A stretch of 64,000 nucleotides of DNA from Salinibacterium amurskyense. Lineage in GTDB: Bacteria; Actinomycetota; Actinomycetes; Actinomycetales; Microbacteriaceae. Location of the stretch: NCBI RefSeq assembly GCF_002797685.1, contig NZ_PGFH01000002.1, forward strand, positions 124,001 through 188,000, written 5' to 3'. How positions within the stretch are numbered: position 1 is the first letter of the stretch; each line of letters starts with the position of its first letter. The notes under the pieces are model-generated. The model searched no databases. It saw only the letters and a list, made by a program, of their open reading frames with translations, and was not told the DNA's origin. This document shows, in pieces, positions 32,293 to 41,019 of the stretch. A program made the translations under genes and the position numbers.

Positions 32293-32913
32293 TTAGTTGG
32301 AGTGCTGTGTGTGGGGCGCACGCATGAGGTCGAGTAGCCGATCCGCTAATCCCACCAGTGCATGGATCTGATCTTCGTCGCGCTCGACCCATTGGCACTT
32401 CGGTACCGAATGAGTGGGCACAAAATCGGTGTGCTGCTCCCAGACCACGAGGGTGCGGTCAGCACCCAATACGTACTGCTGCCACCAGACCTGACGTAAA
32501 TAGGACCGCGGGATGCTCCGCCAGGCCTTCGCCGTGGTCTTGATCTCCGACAGCACGAGCGAGCCGTCGATCATCGATACCCCATCGGGCGTCGCCAAAT
32601 GGAGTGGCTGGTCGTGCGCGTGATAGAGCGCCGAACTCGACTGGATGCCGTGCTCACCCAGTACCCAGCGTGCGATTTCCGGTTCCCGCGCGCGACCGTG
32701 GTCGGTGAACGCGTTACCCGAGAAGCCGGAGCCGAGAAGCTTGCTTTCCACGACGGCACGCAACGATTGCGCAGTGGCGAGTCGGGCGGCATCCGTAGCG
32801 GTGACTCCGCGGCTGCGGGCGCGCAACCAAGCGACGCGATCTTCGGAGTGGGCAACGATGCGGTCGCGATGATTGGGCGCGACCGGTTCCCAAAGATCGA
32901 GTTCGGGTTGCAT
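32293..32913 (-). CDS. YqaJ-type exonuclease-like protein, 206 aa
   Basis: PD-(D/E)XK nuclease-fold protein of the YqaJ viral recombinase family. Motifs are SRGVTATDAARL (N-terminal helix), GRAREPEIARWVL (catalytic Glu), DGSLVLSEIKTTAKAW (metal-binding Asp and E-x-K) and the Gln motif RQVWWQQYVLG. Phage members degrade DNA ends for recombination; chromosomal actinobacterial copies like this one are free-standing and of unknown role. No RecT or other phage gene is near, so this is not clearly a prophage remnant. ATG at 32913 has an AGAGG site and excludes a long antisense frame upstream. Confidence 0.8.
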   Translation of the reverse strand: MQPELDLWEPVAPNHRDRIVAHSEDRVAWLRARSRGVTATDAARLATAQSLRAVVESKLLGSGFSGNAFTDHGRAREPEIARWVLGEHGIQSSSALYHAHDQPLHLATPDGVSMIDGSLVLSEIKTTAKAWRSIPRSYLRQVWWQQYVLGADRTLVVWEQHTDFVPTHSVPKCQWVERDEDQIHALVGLADRLLDLMRAPHTQHSN

Positions 32914-33049
32914 GGTCACACCTCTATTCTCCCTCTTTACTCGGGAGGTGCGGGCGCCCTGTGCGCTGCGTCGGCTATTCGCTGCCGCTAAGTGACTGTG
33001 CATGACTCCGACGGCGGGAATTGCCGGTGCGAACTGGCAGACTAGGCTC

Positions 33050-34732
33050 ATGCGAGCCCTGCCCTCTTCATCAGCGTCTTCTCTCCGTCTCCGTCGCCGA
33101 GCGGCCGGAGTAGCTGCCGCGACTATTGTGGCGTTGATGACGCTCGCACCTTCCGCGGCTGCGGTCGCGTCCACGGGCTCCGTCCCGCCCGACGTCAGCG
33201 CTTTTGCAGCGGACGATGACGGGCTGCTGTTGGAGCTTGAAGAATTCTTCGGTGTCGACCAGCGCGGCACCGGGCTCGACTTCAGGGACGGCATTGAACT
33301 CGGTGAAATCGACCGCGTATTCCTCTGGTCGAACGACTTCCACTCCGGAGTTCCGACAGACACTCCTGTGCAGTACGTGAACCGGTGGAAAGTGCCTGTT
33401 CTCATCGGCGAAGAGCCCGTCGGCGTAGCGCTCATCGGGTTCGACCCCGCAACCGTTGAGCCTGAGATGATCGACTTTATCCGCAGCCCCGGCACGGCAC
33501 TGGCGCTTGACGATGTCGACAACGACGCGACTCTGGTGCACGAGCCTGAGACGGGTGCGTGGTTCGCCCTGATTGACGATGAACTTACCCCACTCGTCCG
33601 CGGCTCGAGTGACGTCGCGGGGGACACCACGCTGGCGGCCTACCAGCCGATTGTGGCGACGCGATCGATTGAAGTCGTTGAAGAGACCCCGCAACCAGAT
33701 CAGGGCTCGGTGCAGTCGGTCGTGCTGATCGTTGCGACGATCGGTGTCGTGTTGCTCGCACTGCTCATCCCCACAGTTCTGGGCAAGGTGCGCGAGCGTC
33801 GTGAACGTCGTGCAGGCGACGCGGTTGCTGCCGACAGTGATGTGGCCGACACGGACACTGACACCGATATCGAGCCGATCGATGGGGAGGCACACGCTGA
33901 CGCTTCTCCTGATGCGTTGGCACCGTTGACTGCGGATGCCGGTGACCCAGTTTCGCCATCGAATGACACGAAGCTCGCCGATGCTGATACAGATACAGAT
34001 GCCGATACAGATGCGGATGCCGGTGCGGACGCTGGTATCAATGCCGAGGAGTCGCCCGCGGCTGTGCCGCCCGTGCCGACCGCTGCCAAGCGCCCATCGC
34101 GCAGCAGCTCGTCTAGTGCGAAGACCTCGAAATCCGCGCCCGCGAAGACAGGCACTTCTCGCAAGGCTCCAGCGGCTAAGGCGCCCGCCTCGAAGACTGC
34201 ACCCGCGAAAAAGTCAGCATCGAAGTCGACGGCGGCACAATCAACCGCCGCCAAGATTCCAGCACGCAAAGCTCCGGCTGGCACGGCAAACACGGCGGCA
34301 GCCAAGAAGTCGCCCGCAGTAGCGTCGGACTCTCAGTCGCGCGCGTCAACGTCGACCGCAGCCAAAAAACCAGCGGCCAAGAAGCCAGCGGCGAAGAAAC
34401 CAGCCGCCAAGACAGCAGCGCCTAAAGCAACGACGGCAAAGAGTTCAGCCGCCGAGAAACCCGACGCCAAAACACCGGCGGCCAAGAAGCCAGCGCCTAA
34501 GACAGCAGCGCCTAAGACAGCAGCGCCTAAGACAACAGCGCCTAAAACAACAGCGCCTAAGACAACGGCGGCGAAGAGGCCCGCGACCGCGAAGTCTGCG
34601 ACCGCGAAGCCCGCGGCCAAGGCACCTGCCGCCAAGAAGCCGGCAGCCAAGAAACCGGCCGCCAAGAAGCCCGCGACCAAGACGCCTTCATCGCCGGCAG
34701 CTGGCGCGACCGATGATTCGGCACCTCAGTAG
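33050..34732 (+). CDS. Single-span membrane protein with histone H1-like Lys/Ala/Pro tail, 560 aa
   Basis: Four regions are visible. Residues 1-42 are a signal-peptide-like segment (RLRRRAAGVAAATIVALMTLAPS). About 43-220 is an extracytoplasmic domain with no known match to me. A membrane helix (VVLIVATIGVVLLALLIPTVLG) runs at about 222-246, followed by VRERRERR. The cytoplasmic part comprises an acidic Asp/Thr/Ala repeat tract (about 264-335) and a 215-residue tail of AAKKPA and TAAPK repeats like eukaryotic H1 and bacterial HupB/Lsr2-type tails. The tail should bind DNA or other polyanions. Start is ATG 33050; GTG or ATG further up is possible. MATE gene follows by three bases. Confidence 0.75.
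   Translation: MRALPSSSASSLRLRRRAAGVAAATIVALMTLAPSAAAVASTGSVPPDVSAFAADDDGLLLELEEFFGVDQRGTGLDFRDGIELGEIDRVFLWSNDFHSGVPTDTPVQYVNRWKVPVLIGEEPVGVALIGFDPATVEPEMIDFIRSPGTALALDDVDNDATLVHEPETGAWFALIDDELTPLVRGSSDVAGDTTLAAYQPIVATRSIEVVEETPQPDQGSVQSVVLIVATIGVVLLALLIPTVLGKVRERRERRAGDAVAADSDVADTDTDTDIEPIDGEAHADASPDALAPLTADAGDPVSPSNDTKLADADTDTDADTDADAGADAGINAEESPAAVPPVPTAAKRPSRSSSSSAKTSKSAPAKTGTSRKAPAAKAPASKTAPAKKSASKSTAAQSTAAKIPARKAPAGTANTAAAKKSPAVASDSQSRASTSTAAKKPAAKKPAAKKPAAKTAAPKATTAKSSAAEKPDAKTPAAKKPAPKTAAPKTAAPKTTAPKTTAPKTTAAKRPATAKSATAKPAAKAPAAKKPAAKKPAAKKPATKTPSSPAAGATDDSAPQ
34493..34567 (+). repeat. 15-bp coding repeat, five units (APKTA/T)
   Basis: Five consecutive 15-base units starting GCGCCTAAGACAGCA (34493) encode APKTA or APKTT. 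It lies inside the H1-like tail and is flanked by further, more degenerate AKKPA repeats. Length variation between strains is likely. Confidence 0.9.
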
Positions 34733-34735
34733 GCC

Positions 34736-36067
34736 GTGGCACTCTTCCGTTCACCGCTCGATCGCGACATCCGCCGCCTCGCTGTTCCCGCACTCGGTGC
34801 GCTCGTCGCCGAGCCGATCTTTCTCCTCACCGACACCGCCCTCGTCGGGCACCTCGGTAGCGCACAACTGGGCGGGCTGAGCGTCGCGAGCGCCGTGCTG
34901 CAAACCGCAGTGGGGCTGCTCATCTTTTTGGCCTACTCCACCACACCTGCCGTAGCGCGCTGGTTGGGCGTGGGCAATCGCGCGCGTGCTGTCGCTGCCG
35001 GCGTCGACGGAGTCTGGCTCGCCGTGGCGCTCGGCATCATCCTTGTCGCCGTGGGGATTCCGGCCACGCCCTGGTTGGTCAGTCTGTTCAACCCCGACGC
35101 CAGCATTGTCGGTTACGCCACCGAGTACCTAGCGATTTCGATGCTGGGCTTGCCGGCGATGCTCATTACCTTCGCCGCCTCGGGCCTACTGCGCGGGCTG
35201 CAAGACACAAGAACTCCGCTGATCGTCGCGGTCGCTGGGTTCATCTCCAACGCTCTCCTCAACACCCTGTTCATCTACGGCTTCGGTTGGGGTGTCGCGG
35301 GTTCCGCCATCGGCACGGTCGTCGCGAGCTGGGGGATGGCCGCCGCCTACCTCGTGATGCTCGTTACCCTCGCGCGCCGTGAAGGTGCACGCTTACGACC
35401 ACACGGCAGCGGGATGTTGCTAGCCGGACATGCCGGCGCGTGGCTGCTGCTGCGTACAGCTTCGTTGCGGGCGGCGATGCTCGCGACGATCGCGGTCGCC
35501 ACCAGCATCGGTGTTCCCGAGCTCGCGACCGTGCAGGTCACCTTGACCATTTTTGCGACGCTCGCTTTTGTCTTGGATGCGTTGGCAATCGCCGGTCAGG
35601 CCATGATCGGTAAAGAGCTGGGCGCGAGCGACCTCGTCAAGGCCCGCGCGATCACTCGCCGACTTGTTGAACTCGGTATCGGCAGCGGTGTGGTGCTCGG
35701 CCTACTCATGCTCCTGGTGTCCCCGTGGGCCGGGATCGTGTTCAGCTCCGACCCTGTCGTTCGCAGCGGCTTGGCCGCACTGCTGCCGGTACTGGCGCTC
35801 GGCATCCCGATCGCAGGTTTCGTTTTCGTTCTTGACGGTGTGCTGATCGGCGCGGGGGACGCGCGCTACCTCGCTCTGACCGGGCTGATAAACCTTGCGG
35901 TGTATGCGCCGCTGCTGTGGTGGGTTTACTCCTCGAACCTCACCGGCACCGCCGCGATTGTTGCCCTCTGGTTCGCTTTCGGCCTCGGCTACATCGGGGC
36001 CCGTGCGGTCACTTTGGGCATTCGAGCCCGCGGTGACCAGTGGCTCATCCCGGGGGCGACGCGCTAA
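34736..36067 (+). CDS. MATE-family efflux transporter (DinF-like), 443 aa
   Basis: Twelve-helix multidrug and toxic-compound extrusion protein. The DinF-type opening DIRRLAVPALGALVAEPIFLLTDTALVGHLG is diagnostic, followed by YLAISMLGLPAMLITFAASGLLRGLQDTRTP, a second marker. The protein exchanges cations for drugs or toxic metabolites. Start is GTG, three bases after the stop of the membrane/H1-like gene, so the two are probably co-transcribed. There is no nearby dedicated regulator. Confidence 0.93.
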   Translation: MALFRSPLDRDIRRLAVPALGALVAEPIFLLTDTALVGHLGSAQLGGLSVASAVLQTAVGLLIFLAYSTTPAVARWLGVGNRARAVAAGVDGVWLAVALGIILVAVGIPATPWLVSLFNPDASIVGYATEYLAISMLGLPAMLITFAASGLLRGLQDTRTPLIVAVAGFISNALLNTLFIYGFGWGVAGSAIGTVVASWGMAAAYLVMLVTLARREGARLRPHGSGMLLAGHAGAWLLLRTASLRAAMLATIAVATSIGVPELATVQVTLTIFATLAFVLDALAIAGQAMIGKELGASDLVKARAITRRLVELGIGSGVVLGLLMLLVSPWAGIVFSSDPVVRSGLAALLPVLALGIPIAGFVFVLDGVLIGAGDARYLALTGLINLAVYAPLLWWVYSSNLTGTAAIVALWFAFGLGYIGARAVTLGIRARGDQWLIPGATR

Positions 36068-36102
36068 ACCATACGCGCCGCCCGCAGCGGGATGCCGTCG
36101 CG

Positions 36103-36774
36103 CTACTTCTTTTCGGTGACGGAACCGTGCTTCAAGTGCAACCGTCGCTCGGCACGCTTCGCGACCGCGGAGTCGTGGGTCACGATGATGAGCGTCAGAC
36201 CCTCATCCCGCCACAGCCCTTCGAGAAGCTCCATGATCTCGTCGCGAGTTTGCTCGTCAAGGTTTCCGGTCGGCTCGTCCGCCAACAGAACCTTGGGTTC
36301 CTTCACGAGTGCTCGCGCGATCGCGACACGCTGCTGTTGCCCGCCCGAAAGCTCGGCGGGGTGGTGAGTTAGCCGTTCACCCAATCCCACCTTTTCTAGA
36401 GCCGCGCGAGCACGAAGGCGACGGTCGGAATTCGACAGTCCGAGAGGCGCGAGCGCAGTCTCCACATTCTCCTGCGCCGTGAGCGTCGGGATGAGGTTGA
36501 AGCCTTGGAAGACAAACCCAATGGTGCGGGCGCGAATTTCTGCCAGTCGTGAGTCTGGCATTGCGGAGAGCTCTTCGCCGCCAAGGGTGACGGTGCCGCT
36601 CGTGGGGCGCTCGAGAGCTCCGAGCATTTGCAGCAGGGTCGACTTGCCGCCTCCGGTTGGACCCTGAATGGCGACCATTTGCCCGGTGGGGATGCTCAAG
36701 CTCACCTTGTTCAGGGCGCTAATCGGGCCGCGTTTTGTTTCGTATTTTTTGGTGAGTTCGCTGAGTTCATACAT
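36103..36774 (-). CDS. ABC transporter ATP-binding protein (MacB/LolD-like), 223 aa
   Basis: ATPase of the MacB/LolD type: YETKRGPISALNKVSLSIP, Walker A GPTGGGKST, signature LSGGQQQRVAIARAL, Walker B VLLADEPTGNLD and switch His THDSAVAKRAERR. The A-loop Tyr is in place. It pairs with the FtsX-like permease upstream (34-base gap). Such pairs perform mechanotransmission, moving peptides, lipids or antibiotics rather than classical substrates. The locus is divergent from an OmpR-type two-component system. Confidence 0.94.
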   Translation of the reverse strand: MYELSELTKKYETKRGPISALNKVSLSIPTGQMVAIQGPTGGGKSTLLQMLGALERPTSGTVTLGGEELSAMPDSRLAEIRARTIGFVFQGFNLIPTLTAQENVETALAPLGLSNSDRRLRARAALEKVGLGERLTHHPAELSGGQQQRVAIARALVKEPKVLLADEPTGNLDEQTRDEIMELLEGLWRDEGLTLIIVTHDSAVAKRAERRLHLKHGSVTEKK

Positions 36775-36808
36775 AGAAAATCTCCTTGAGGTCTACGGGG
36801 TTCAGGGG

Positions 36809-38290
36809 TTAGGCGACGCTGCGGAGAGCTTCAGCGGGGCGAAGTCGTGCTGCACGCCAGCCTCCGAACGCGCCGGCGATGAGTCCGCCGAGAATGGCGA
36901 GAGCGACGGCGATGCCGATGATGCTGAAAGTCACGGGAATCTGGAGCGCGATGTCGGTCGTCGCTGCAGCGGTAGTGGCAGCATCGCCAAAGCGGTTGCC
37001 TCCACCGCCTGCGCCCTGGCCAGCTACTGCAGTTGCGGCAGCGCTCGCGCTGAGCACGGGAGCTGCAATATTGATGGCGAGGATGCCGAGCAGTCCGATC
37101 GCGACACCGACCACACCGCCGATGGCGCCTTGCACGAGCGATTCTCCAGCGACCTGACGTACGACAGCGCCGTTACTCCAGCCGATGGCCTTCAGCGTTC
37201 CGAACTCGCGGGTGCGGCGGGCAACACCAGAGGTGGTGAGCAGTACCGAGATGAGGAAGGCGGCAGCCAACACGATGATCGAGAGCCACGTACCGAGCTT
37301 TCCGACGAGGTCAGACGCGGTAGAAAGCGAACCCGAGACGCTCGAGGCGAGATCTTCCTGGGTCTTCACCCAAGCATCCGGCAGTTCCGTTTGCAGCGCC
37401 GTTTGAACGGCGGCGATGTCAGTGGAGCTTGCCGCCTGCACGTACACGGTCGAAATCTGGTTCTCCAAGTCGGCAACGCGCTGGGCGGTGTCGAGCGGAA
37501 TGTAGGTGTTGGATGCCGTAGTCGCGTCAGCGGAGGTCGAAGTGACGGTTCCGATTACTTCGAACTCTTCGCCACCGATCTCCAGGCTGTCGCCGACGGT
37601 GAGTGAGCTCGTGGTGGCGTAGCTCGTGTCGAGGATCACGACGTTGGTGTCGCTGTCGCTCGACTCGAAGGCGCGGCCGTCGACGAGCTCGACGGAGGTG
37701 AGTGGGCCGACGCTTTCGCCCGCTACGTCGATGCCGGTCACGGTGAAGGTGTCGACGTTGAAGGCGCTTCCGCCAGCTCCATCGGGACCGCCGCGGCCGC
37801 CCTGTTGGGCTCCTTCGCCGGGTGCGGTTTCGCCGGTGTCCGTTGTGGTGGGCGCAGCGACTTCACCACTGAAACTCACGTTGGTGAGCGCGAGGGTGGC
37901 GGTGGCTGCGGCAACGGAGTCGAGGCTGAGGGCAGTGGTGAGAGCATCCGCGTCGAAAGTGGTGCTGGCGATGCCGCTCGTGAGACGTGACTGGCTGAGT
38001 GCTGTCGTGCCATCGGTGGTTTCGCCGTCTTCGGCTCCGAACTCAAAGCGTGGACGTTCTTGCTGCGCACCCTCTTCGCCCTCGGCGGGCTGAACGGGTT
38101 CCTGCGAAATGGTGATGTCAGTGCCGACACCGTATACCGAAGCGAGCACGGTCGCTTGGGCGTCGCGCACTCCGGCGGCGACGCCGTTGACGATCATGAC
38201 GAGCGCAATCGCCAACGCCATTCCAGCGGCGATGATTGCTGTTTGTTTGCGTCGATTGCTGAGCTCTCGATACAGATACGTTCCGAACAT
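36809..38290 (-). CDS. FtsX/MacB-like ABC permease, 493 aa
   Basis: Type VII ABC permease with four membrane helices: one N-terminal (RKQTAIIAAGMALAIALVMIV), then a large extracytoplasmic domain (about residues 45-330), then three C-terminal helices. In the latter the FtsX motif TREFGTLKAIGWSNGAVVRQV is clear. A Gly/Gln-rich insert (GEGAQQGGRGGPDGAGG) sits in the extracytoplasmic domain. ATG 38290 has an AGGAG site; an upstream in-frame extension is not supported. With the ATPase below it probably resists an envelope-active compound sensed by the divergent two-component system. Confidence 0.93.
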   Translation of the reverse strand: MFGTYLYRELSNRRKQTAIIAAGMALAIALVMIVNGVAAGVRDAQATVLASVYGVGTDITISQEPVQPAEGEEGAQQERPRFEFGAEDGETTDGTTALSQSRLTSGIASTTFDADALTTALSLDSVAAATATLALTNVSFSGEVAAPTTTDTGETAPGEGAQQGGRGGPDGAGGSAFNVDTFTVTGIDVAGESVGPLTSVELVDGRAFESSDSDTNVVILDTSYATTSSLTVGDSLEIGGEEFEVIGTVTSTSADATTASNTYIPLDTAQRVADLENQISTVYVQAASSTDIAAVQTALQTELPDAWVKTQEDLASSVSGSLSTASDLVGKLGTWLSIIVLAAAFLISVLLTTSGVARRTREFGTLKAIGWSNGAVVRQVAGESLVQGAIGGVVGVAIGLLGILAINIAAPVLSASAAATAVAGQGAGGGGNRFGDAATTAAATTDIALQIPVTFSIIGIAVALAILGGLIAGAFGGWRAARLRPAEALRSVA

Positions 38291-38335
38291 GGGTCTCCTC
38301 GGGTGATGCGCGGTGGTGCAGGTGGTCGAGGTAAA

Positions 38336-38354
38336 GATAGGAACGGTGCCTATC
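38336..38354. promoter_or_regulatory. Inverted repeat in the divergent ABC/two-component intergenic region
   Basis: GATAGG (38336-38341) and CCTATC (38349-38354) flank AACGGTG, 46 bases upstream of the permease start. It is a candidate site for the adjacent OmpR-type regulator, although such regulators more often use direct repeats. Confidence 0.35.
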
Positions 38355-38467
38355 AGCGCACTATGGCGATCCTGTGAGTCCTCCTCGAGGCTCCAATATT
38401 TGTGAGGAGCAGCACTCCAAGCATCCGCATTCAGAAATTTCATAGGAAACTCCGAATAACTAGACCC

Positions 38468-39220
38468 ATGACCCAGTCACACCACCTCCCCGCGGTTCAG
38501 GCGCAACCGCGACTTAGCCGCGCCGATGGAACCGCTATTCGTGCGGTCGTGGTCGACGATGAGGATTCGCTCACCGACCTTCTCTCCATGGCGTTGCGCT
38601 ACGAGGGGTGGGATGTCCGGCTCGCCTCCGACGGCCCCTCCGCTCTCTCGACCATCCGCGAGTTCAAGCCAGACATCGTCGTGCTCGACATCATGTTGCC
38701 GGGGCTCGATGGGCTATCGGTGTTGTCGCGTTTGCGGGCAGACGGCATCCAAACCCCCATTCTTTTCTTGACCGCCAAAGACTCAGTAGACGACCGGATC
38801 GCGGGCCTCACCGTGGGCGGCGACGACTACGTCACGAAGCCTTTTAGTTTGGAAGAACTCGTGGCGCGACTGCGGGCGCTCTTGCGTCGCTCAGCGCTCA
38901 CCATCGCGGGGGAGTCGAACCCGATCATCGAGGTCGGCGACCTCATGCTCGACGAGAGCACCTACGAAGTGAGCCGTGCCGGCACTCCGGTTGAGCTCAC
39001 CGCCACCGAGTTCGAACTCTTGCGCTACCTCATGCGTAACCCGCGCCGCGTTCTCAGTCGCGCCCAAATTCTTGACCGCGTATGGAGCTACGACTTCGGC
39101 GGCAAGGCCAGTGTTGTAGAGATTTACATCTCCTACCTGCGCAAAAAGGTGGATGTTCTTGGCCCGCCCATGATCCAAACCGTGCGCGGTGTGGGTTACA
39201 TGTTGCGAGCGCCCGAATGA
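38468..39220 (+). CDS. OmpR/PhoB-family response regulator, 250 aa
   Basis: Receiver domain (RAVVVDDEDSLTDLLSMALRYEGW; phospho-Asp in DIVVLDIMLPGLDGL; Thr/Lys in LTAKDS and YVTKPFS) joined to a winged-helix domain (LTATEFELLRYLMRNPRRVLSRAQILDRVW, then VVEIYISYLRKKVD and the final RGVGYMLRAPE). A 22-residue N-terminal tail precedes the receiver. ATG 38468 has no visible Shine-Dalgarno. Stop overlaps the kinase start (ATGA). Divergent from the MacB-like ABC pair, which is its most likely target. Confidence 0.94.
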   Translation: MTQSHHLPAVQAQPRLSRADGTAIRAVVVDDEDSLTDLLSMALRYEGWDVRLASDGPSALSTIREFKPDIVVLDIMLPGLDGLSVLSRLRADGIQTPILFLTAKDSVDDRIAGLTVGGDDYVTKPFSLEELVARLRALLRRSALTIAGESNPIIEVGDLMLDESTYEVSRAGTPVELTATEFELLRYLMRNPRRVLSRAQILDRVWSYDFGGKASVVEIYISYLRKKVDVLGPPMIQTVRGVGYMLRAPE

Positions 39221-40707
39221 TTCGCCCGCGCGAAGTGAAGGCACCCGGCACCGGGCGGCCTCCCCTGAGCTTGCGCAAACGACTCGTTCTGGGCAGTGCT
39301 GCGCTCATTGCGCTTGCCGCAATTCTTATCGGTGTCGTGAGCGTGCTCTCGTTGCAGGGCTTTCTCGTTGGTCGTCTCGACAACCAGCTGTTGTCGGCAT
39401 CGAGTCGTTCGCAAGGCGCCCTCGAAGGCCGCCAATTCGACAGTGGCCAGCGCCCGCCCGCCCGCGACTTCTTGGCACTTCCTGGCCAGAGTGCAGGAAC
39501 TATTGCTGGGCTGGCGAGCAGTTCGGGGGAGATTGTCGCGGGAGTTCTGGGCGTCAAGGGTGGCGCATCGTCGCTCACCAGCGAACAGCTCGACACCCTT
39601 GCCGGCCTCGATCAGATCAACGAACCCATCACCGTCTCTCTAGGCGGTGACCTCGGCGACTATCGAATGATCGTGTCGAGCGATCCCGTGACGGGCGACT
39701 CTCTCATCGTGGGCCTCCCGCTCTCGGATGTTCAAGCGACTGTTCTCCAACTGACCATTCTCGTTGCGGGAATTGGTGTTCTCGCGATCGCTGTAGCGGC
39801 TATTGCCGGAGCGATCGCCGTCCGCTTCGCCCTGCGACCGCTTGAGCGCGTGGCGAGCACCGCAACACGGGTGTCTGAGCTCCAACTTGACCGGGGAGCC
39901 GTGGCGCTCGCTGAGCGAGTCTCGCTCGATGACGCCGACCCGCGCACGGAGGTCGGCCAGATGGGCTCGGCCCTCAACCGCTTGCTCGAGCACGTGGCAT
40001 CCGCTCTCACCGCTCGTCAAGCAAGTGAAGACAAAGTGCGCTCCTTTGTTGCCGATGCCAGTCATGAACTTCGAACGCCCCTCGCCTCGATTCGTGGTTA
40101 TGCCGAGCTGACAAGGCGCGGCGGGCATGAAATTCCTACCGACGTCGCGCACGCTATTGGGCGCATCGAGGCTGAATCCGTGCGGATGACGGGGTTGGTT
40201 GAGAGCCTTCTTCTTCTGGCGCGACTCGATGAGTCAGCTCCGTTCGAACACCGTGCCGTAGATGTCTCCCAGCTCCTCATTGAGGCAGTGGGGGATGCTG
40301 CCGTCGCCGGCCCCGACCATGAGTGGGAGTTACAGTTTCCGGATGACGCGGTCGTCGTCACTGGCGATAGCGCCCGGCTTCACCAAGTGGTTGCTAACCT
40401 GCTCGCCAATGCGCGCATCCACACTCCCGCGGGCACGAGTGTGACCGCGAGCCTCTCCACGGAGGGCAGCCGCGCCATTATCGAGGTGCGAGACACGGGC
40501 CCCGGTATTGCGGCTGAGTTGCAAGCGAAAGTCTTCGAGCGCTTCGTGCGGGGAGACAGTTCTCGCTCGCGCGCCGCCGGTAGTACCGGGCTGGGGCTAG
40601 CCATTGTCGCGGCGGTTGTCGAGTCGCTGGGGGGAACGAGTTCCGTCTCGAGCGAGCCGGGTAACACCGTGTTCCGCGTCGAGCTTCCGACAGCAGCAAC
40701 AGCTTAA
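39217..40707 (+). CDS. EnvZ/TcrY-like sensor histidine kinase, 496 aa
   Basis: Two membrane helices (about residues 24-46 and 165-190) bracket an extracytoplasmic sensor of about 115 residues. A HAMP linker follows (RFALRPLERVASTATRVSEL), then HisKA with the phospho-His in FVADASHELRTPLASIRGYAEL, and HATPase with NLLANARIHTPAG (N box), VRDTGPGI (G1) and GSTGLGLAIV (G2). The sensor contains the basic Gln/Arg region SRSQGALEGRQFDSGQRPPA; its ligand is unknown. Translationally coupled to the response regulator. Confidence 0.95.
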   Translation: MIRPREVKAPGTGRPPLSLRKRLVLGSAALIALAAILIGVVSVLSLQGFLVGRLDNQLLSASSRSQGALEGRQFDSGQRPPARDFLALPGQSAGTIAGLASSSGEIVAGVLGVKGGASSLTSEQLDTLAGLDQINEPITVSLGGDLGDYRMIVSSDPVTGDSLIVGLPLSDVQATVLQLTILVAGIGVLAIAVAAIAGAIAVRFALRPLERVASTATRVSELQLDRGAVALAERVSLDDADPRTEVGQMGSALNRLLEHVASALTARQASEDKVRSFVADASHELRTPLASIRGYAELTRRGGHEIPTDVAHAIGRIEAESVRMTGLVESLLLLARLDESAPFEHRAVDVSQLLIEAVGDAAVAGPDHEWELQFPDDAVVVTGDSARLHQVVANLLANARIHTPAGTSVTASLSTEGSRAIIEVRDTGPGIAAELQAKVFERFVRGDSSRSRAAGSTGLGLAIVAAVVESLGGTSSVSSEPGNTVFRVELPTAATA

Positions 40708-40769
40708 GCGGATGCAGCGGGGCGGTCGCAGGAGCGCCCCGGCAGCCGAGTTGCAGCCTGGCCTTCGAT

Positions 40770-40944
40770 CACGTACTCTTACGGGAGCCAAAGACCGCAG
40801 GTCGTTTGCGTGCATGAAAGTGTGCGCGATCGAAGTTCGTGAAAACGAAGGCCAGCGCAGGTGTATGAAGTAGTTTTCCGATCAGCTCTGGTCGCAACTC
40901 AGCTCCGTGCCTCTGCGTTAGTGCAGAAGGGCCGGAGCTTTTTC
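40770..40944 (+). ncRNA. Ribosomal protein L10 leader with attenuator hairpin
   Basis: Upstream of rplJ the transcript contains GGGAGCCAAAGACCGCAGG and, about 60 bases later, GCGCAGGTGTATGAAG, elements I recognise from actinobacterial L10 leaders, where L10(L12)4 binds to control rplJL. It ends in an attenuator: AGCTCCG (40901-40907) pairs with CGGAGCT (40933-40939), followed by TTTTT. The leader boundaries are approximate. Confidence 0.7.
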
Positions 40945-41019
40945 GTTTAAGAGCCCCGCGCTCCTCCGATATCTTTACGCGGTTCTGAGGCAGACACACA
41001 TCAATCATTAGGGAGCACC

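Noticed and set aside
32293-32913. Prophage remnant marked by the YqaJ-type nuclease
   Set aside because: No other phage genes, attachment repeats or integrase nearby; flanked by ordinary chromosomal genes.
32914-33630. N-terminal extension of the YqaJ-like gene
   Set aside because: Antisense to the signal peptide and ectodomain of the H1-like membrane protein; the ATG at 32913 has its own Shine-Dalgarno and family N-terminus.
36668-37606. 312-codon plus-strand frame opposite the FtsX-like permease
   Set aside because: Composition is Asp/Gly/Arg-rich shadow; the permease on the other strand has recognisable FtsX motifs.
40817-40873. Short peptide MKVCAIEVRENEG... in the rplJ leader
   Set aside because: Lies within conserved L10-leader sequence and has no Shine-Dalgarno; better explained as structured RNA.
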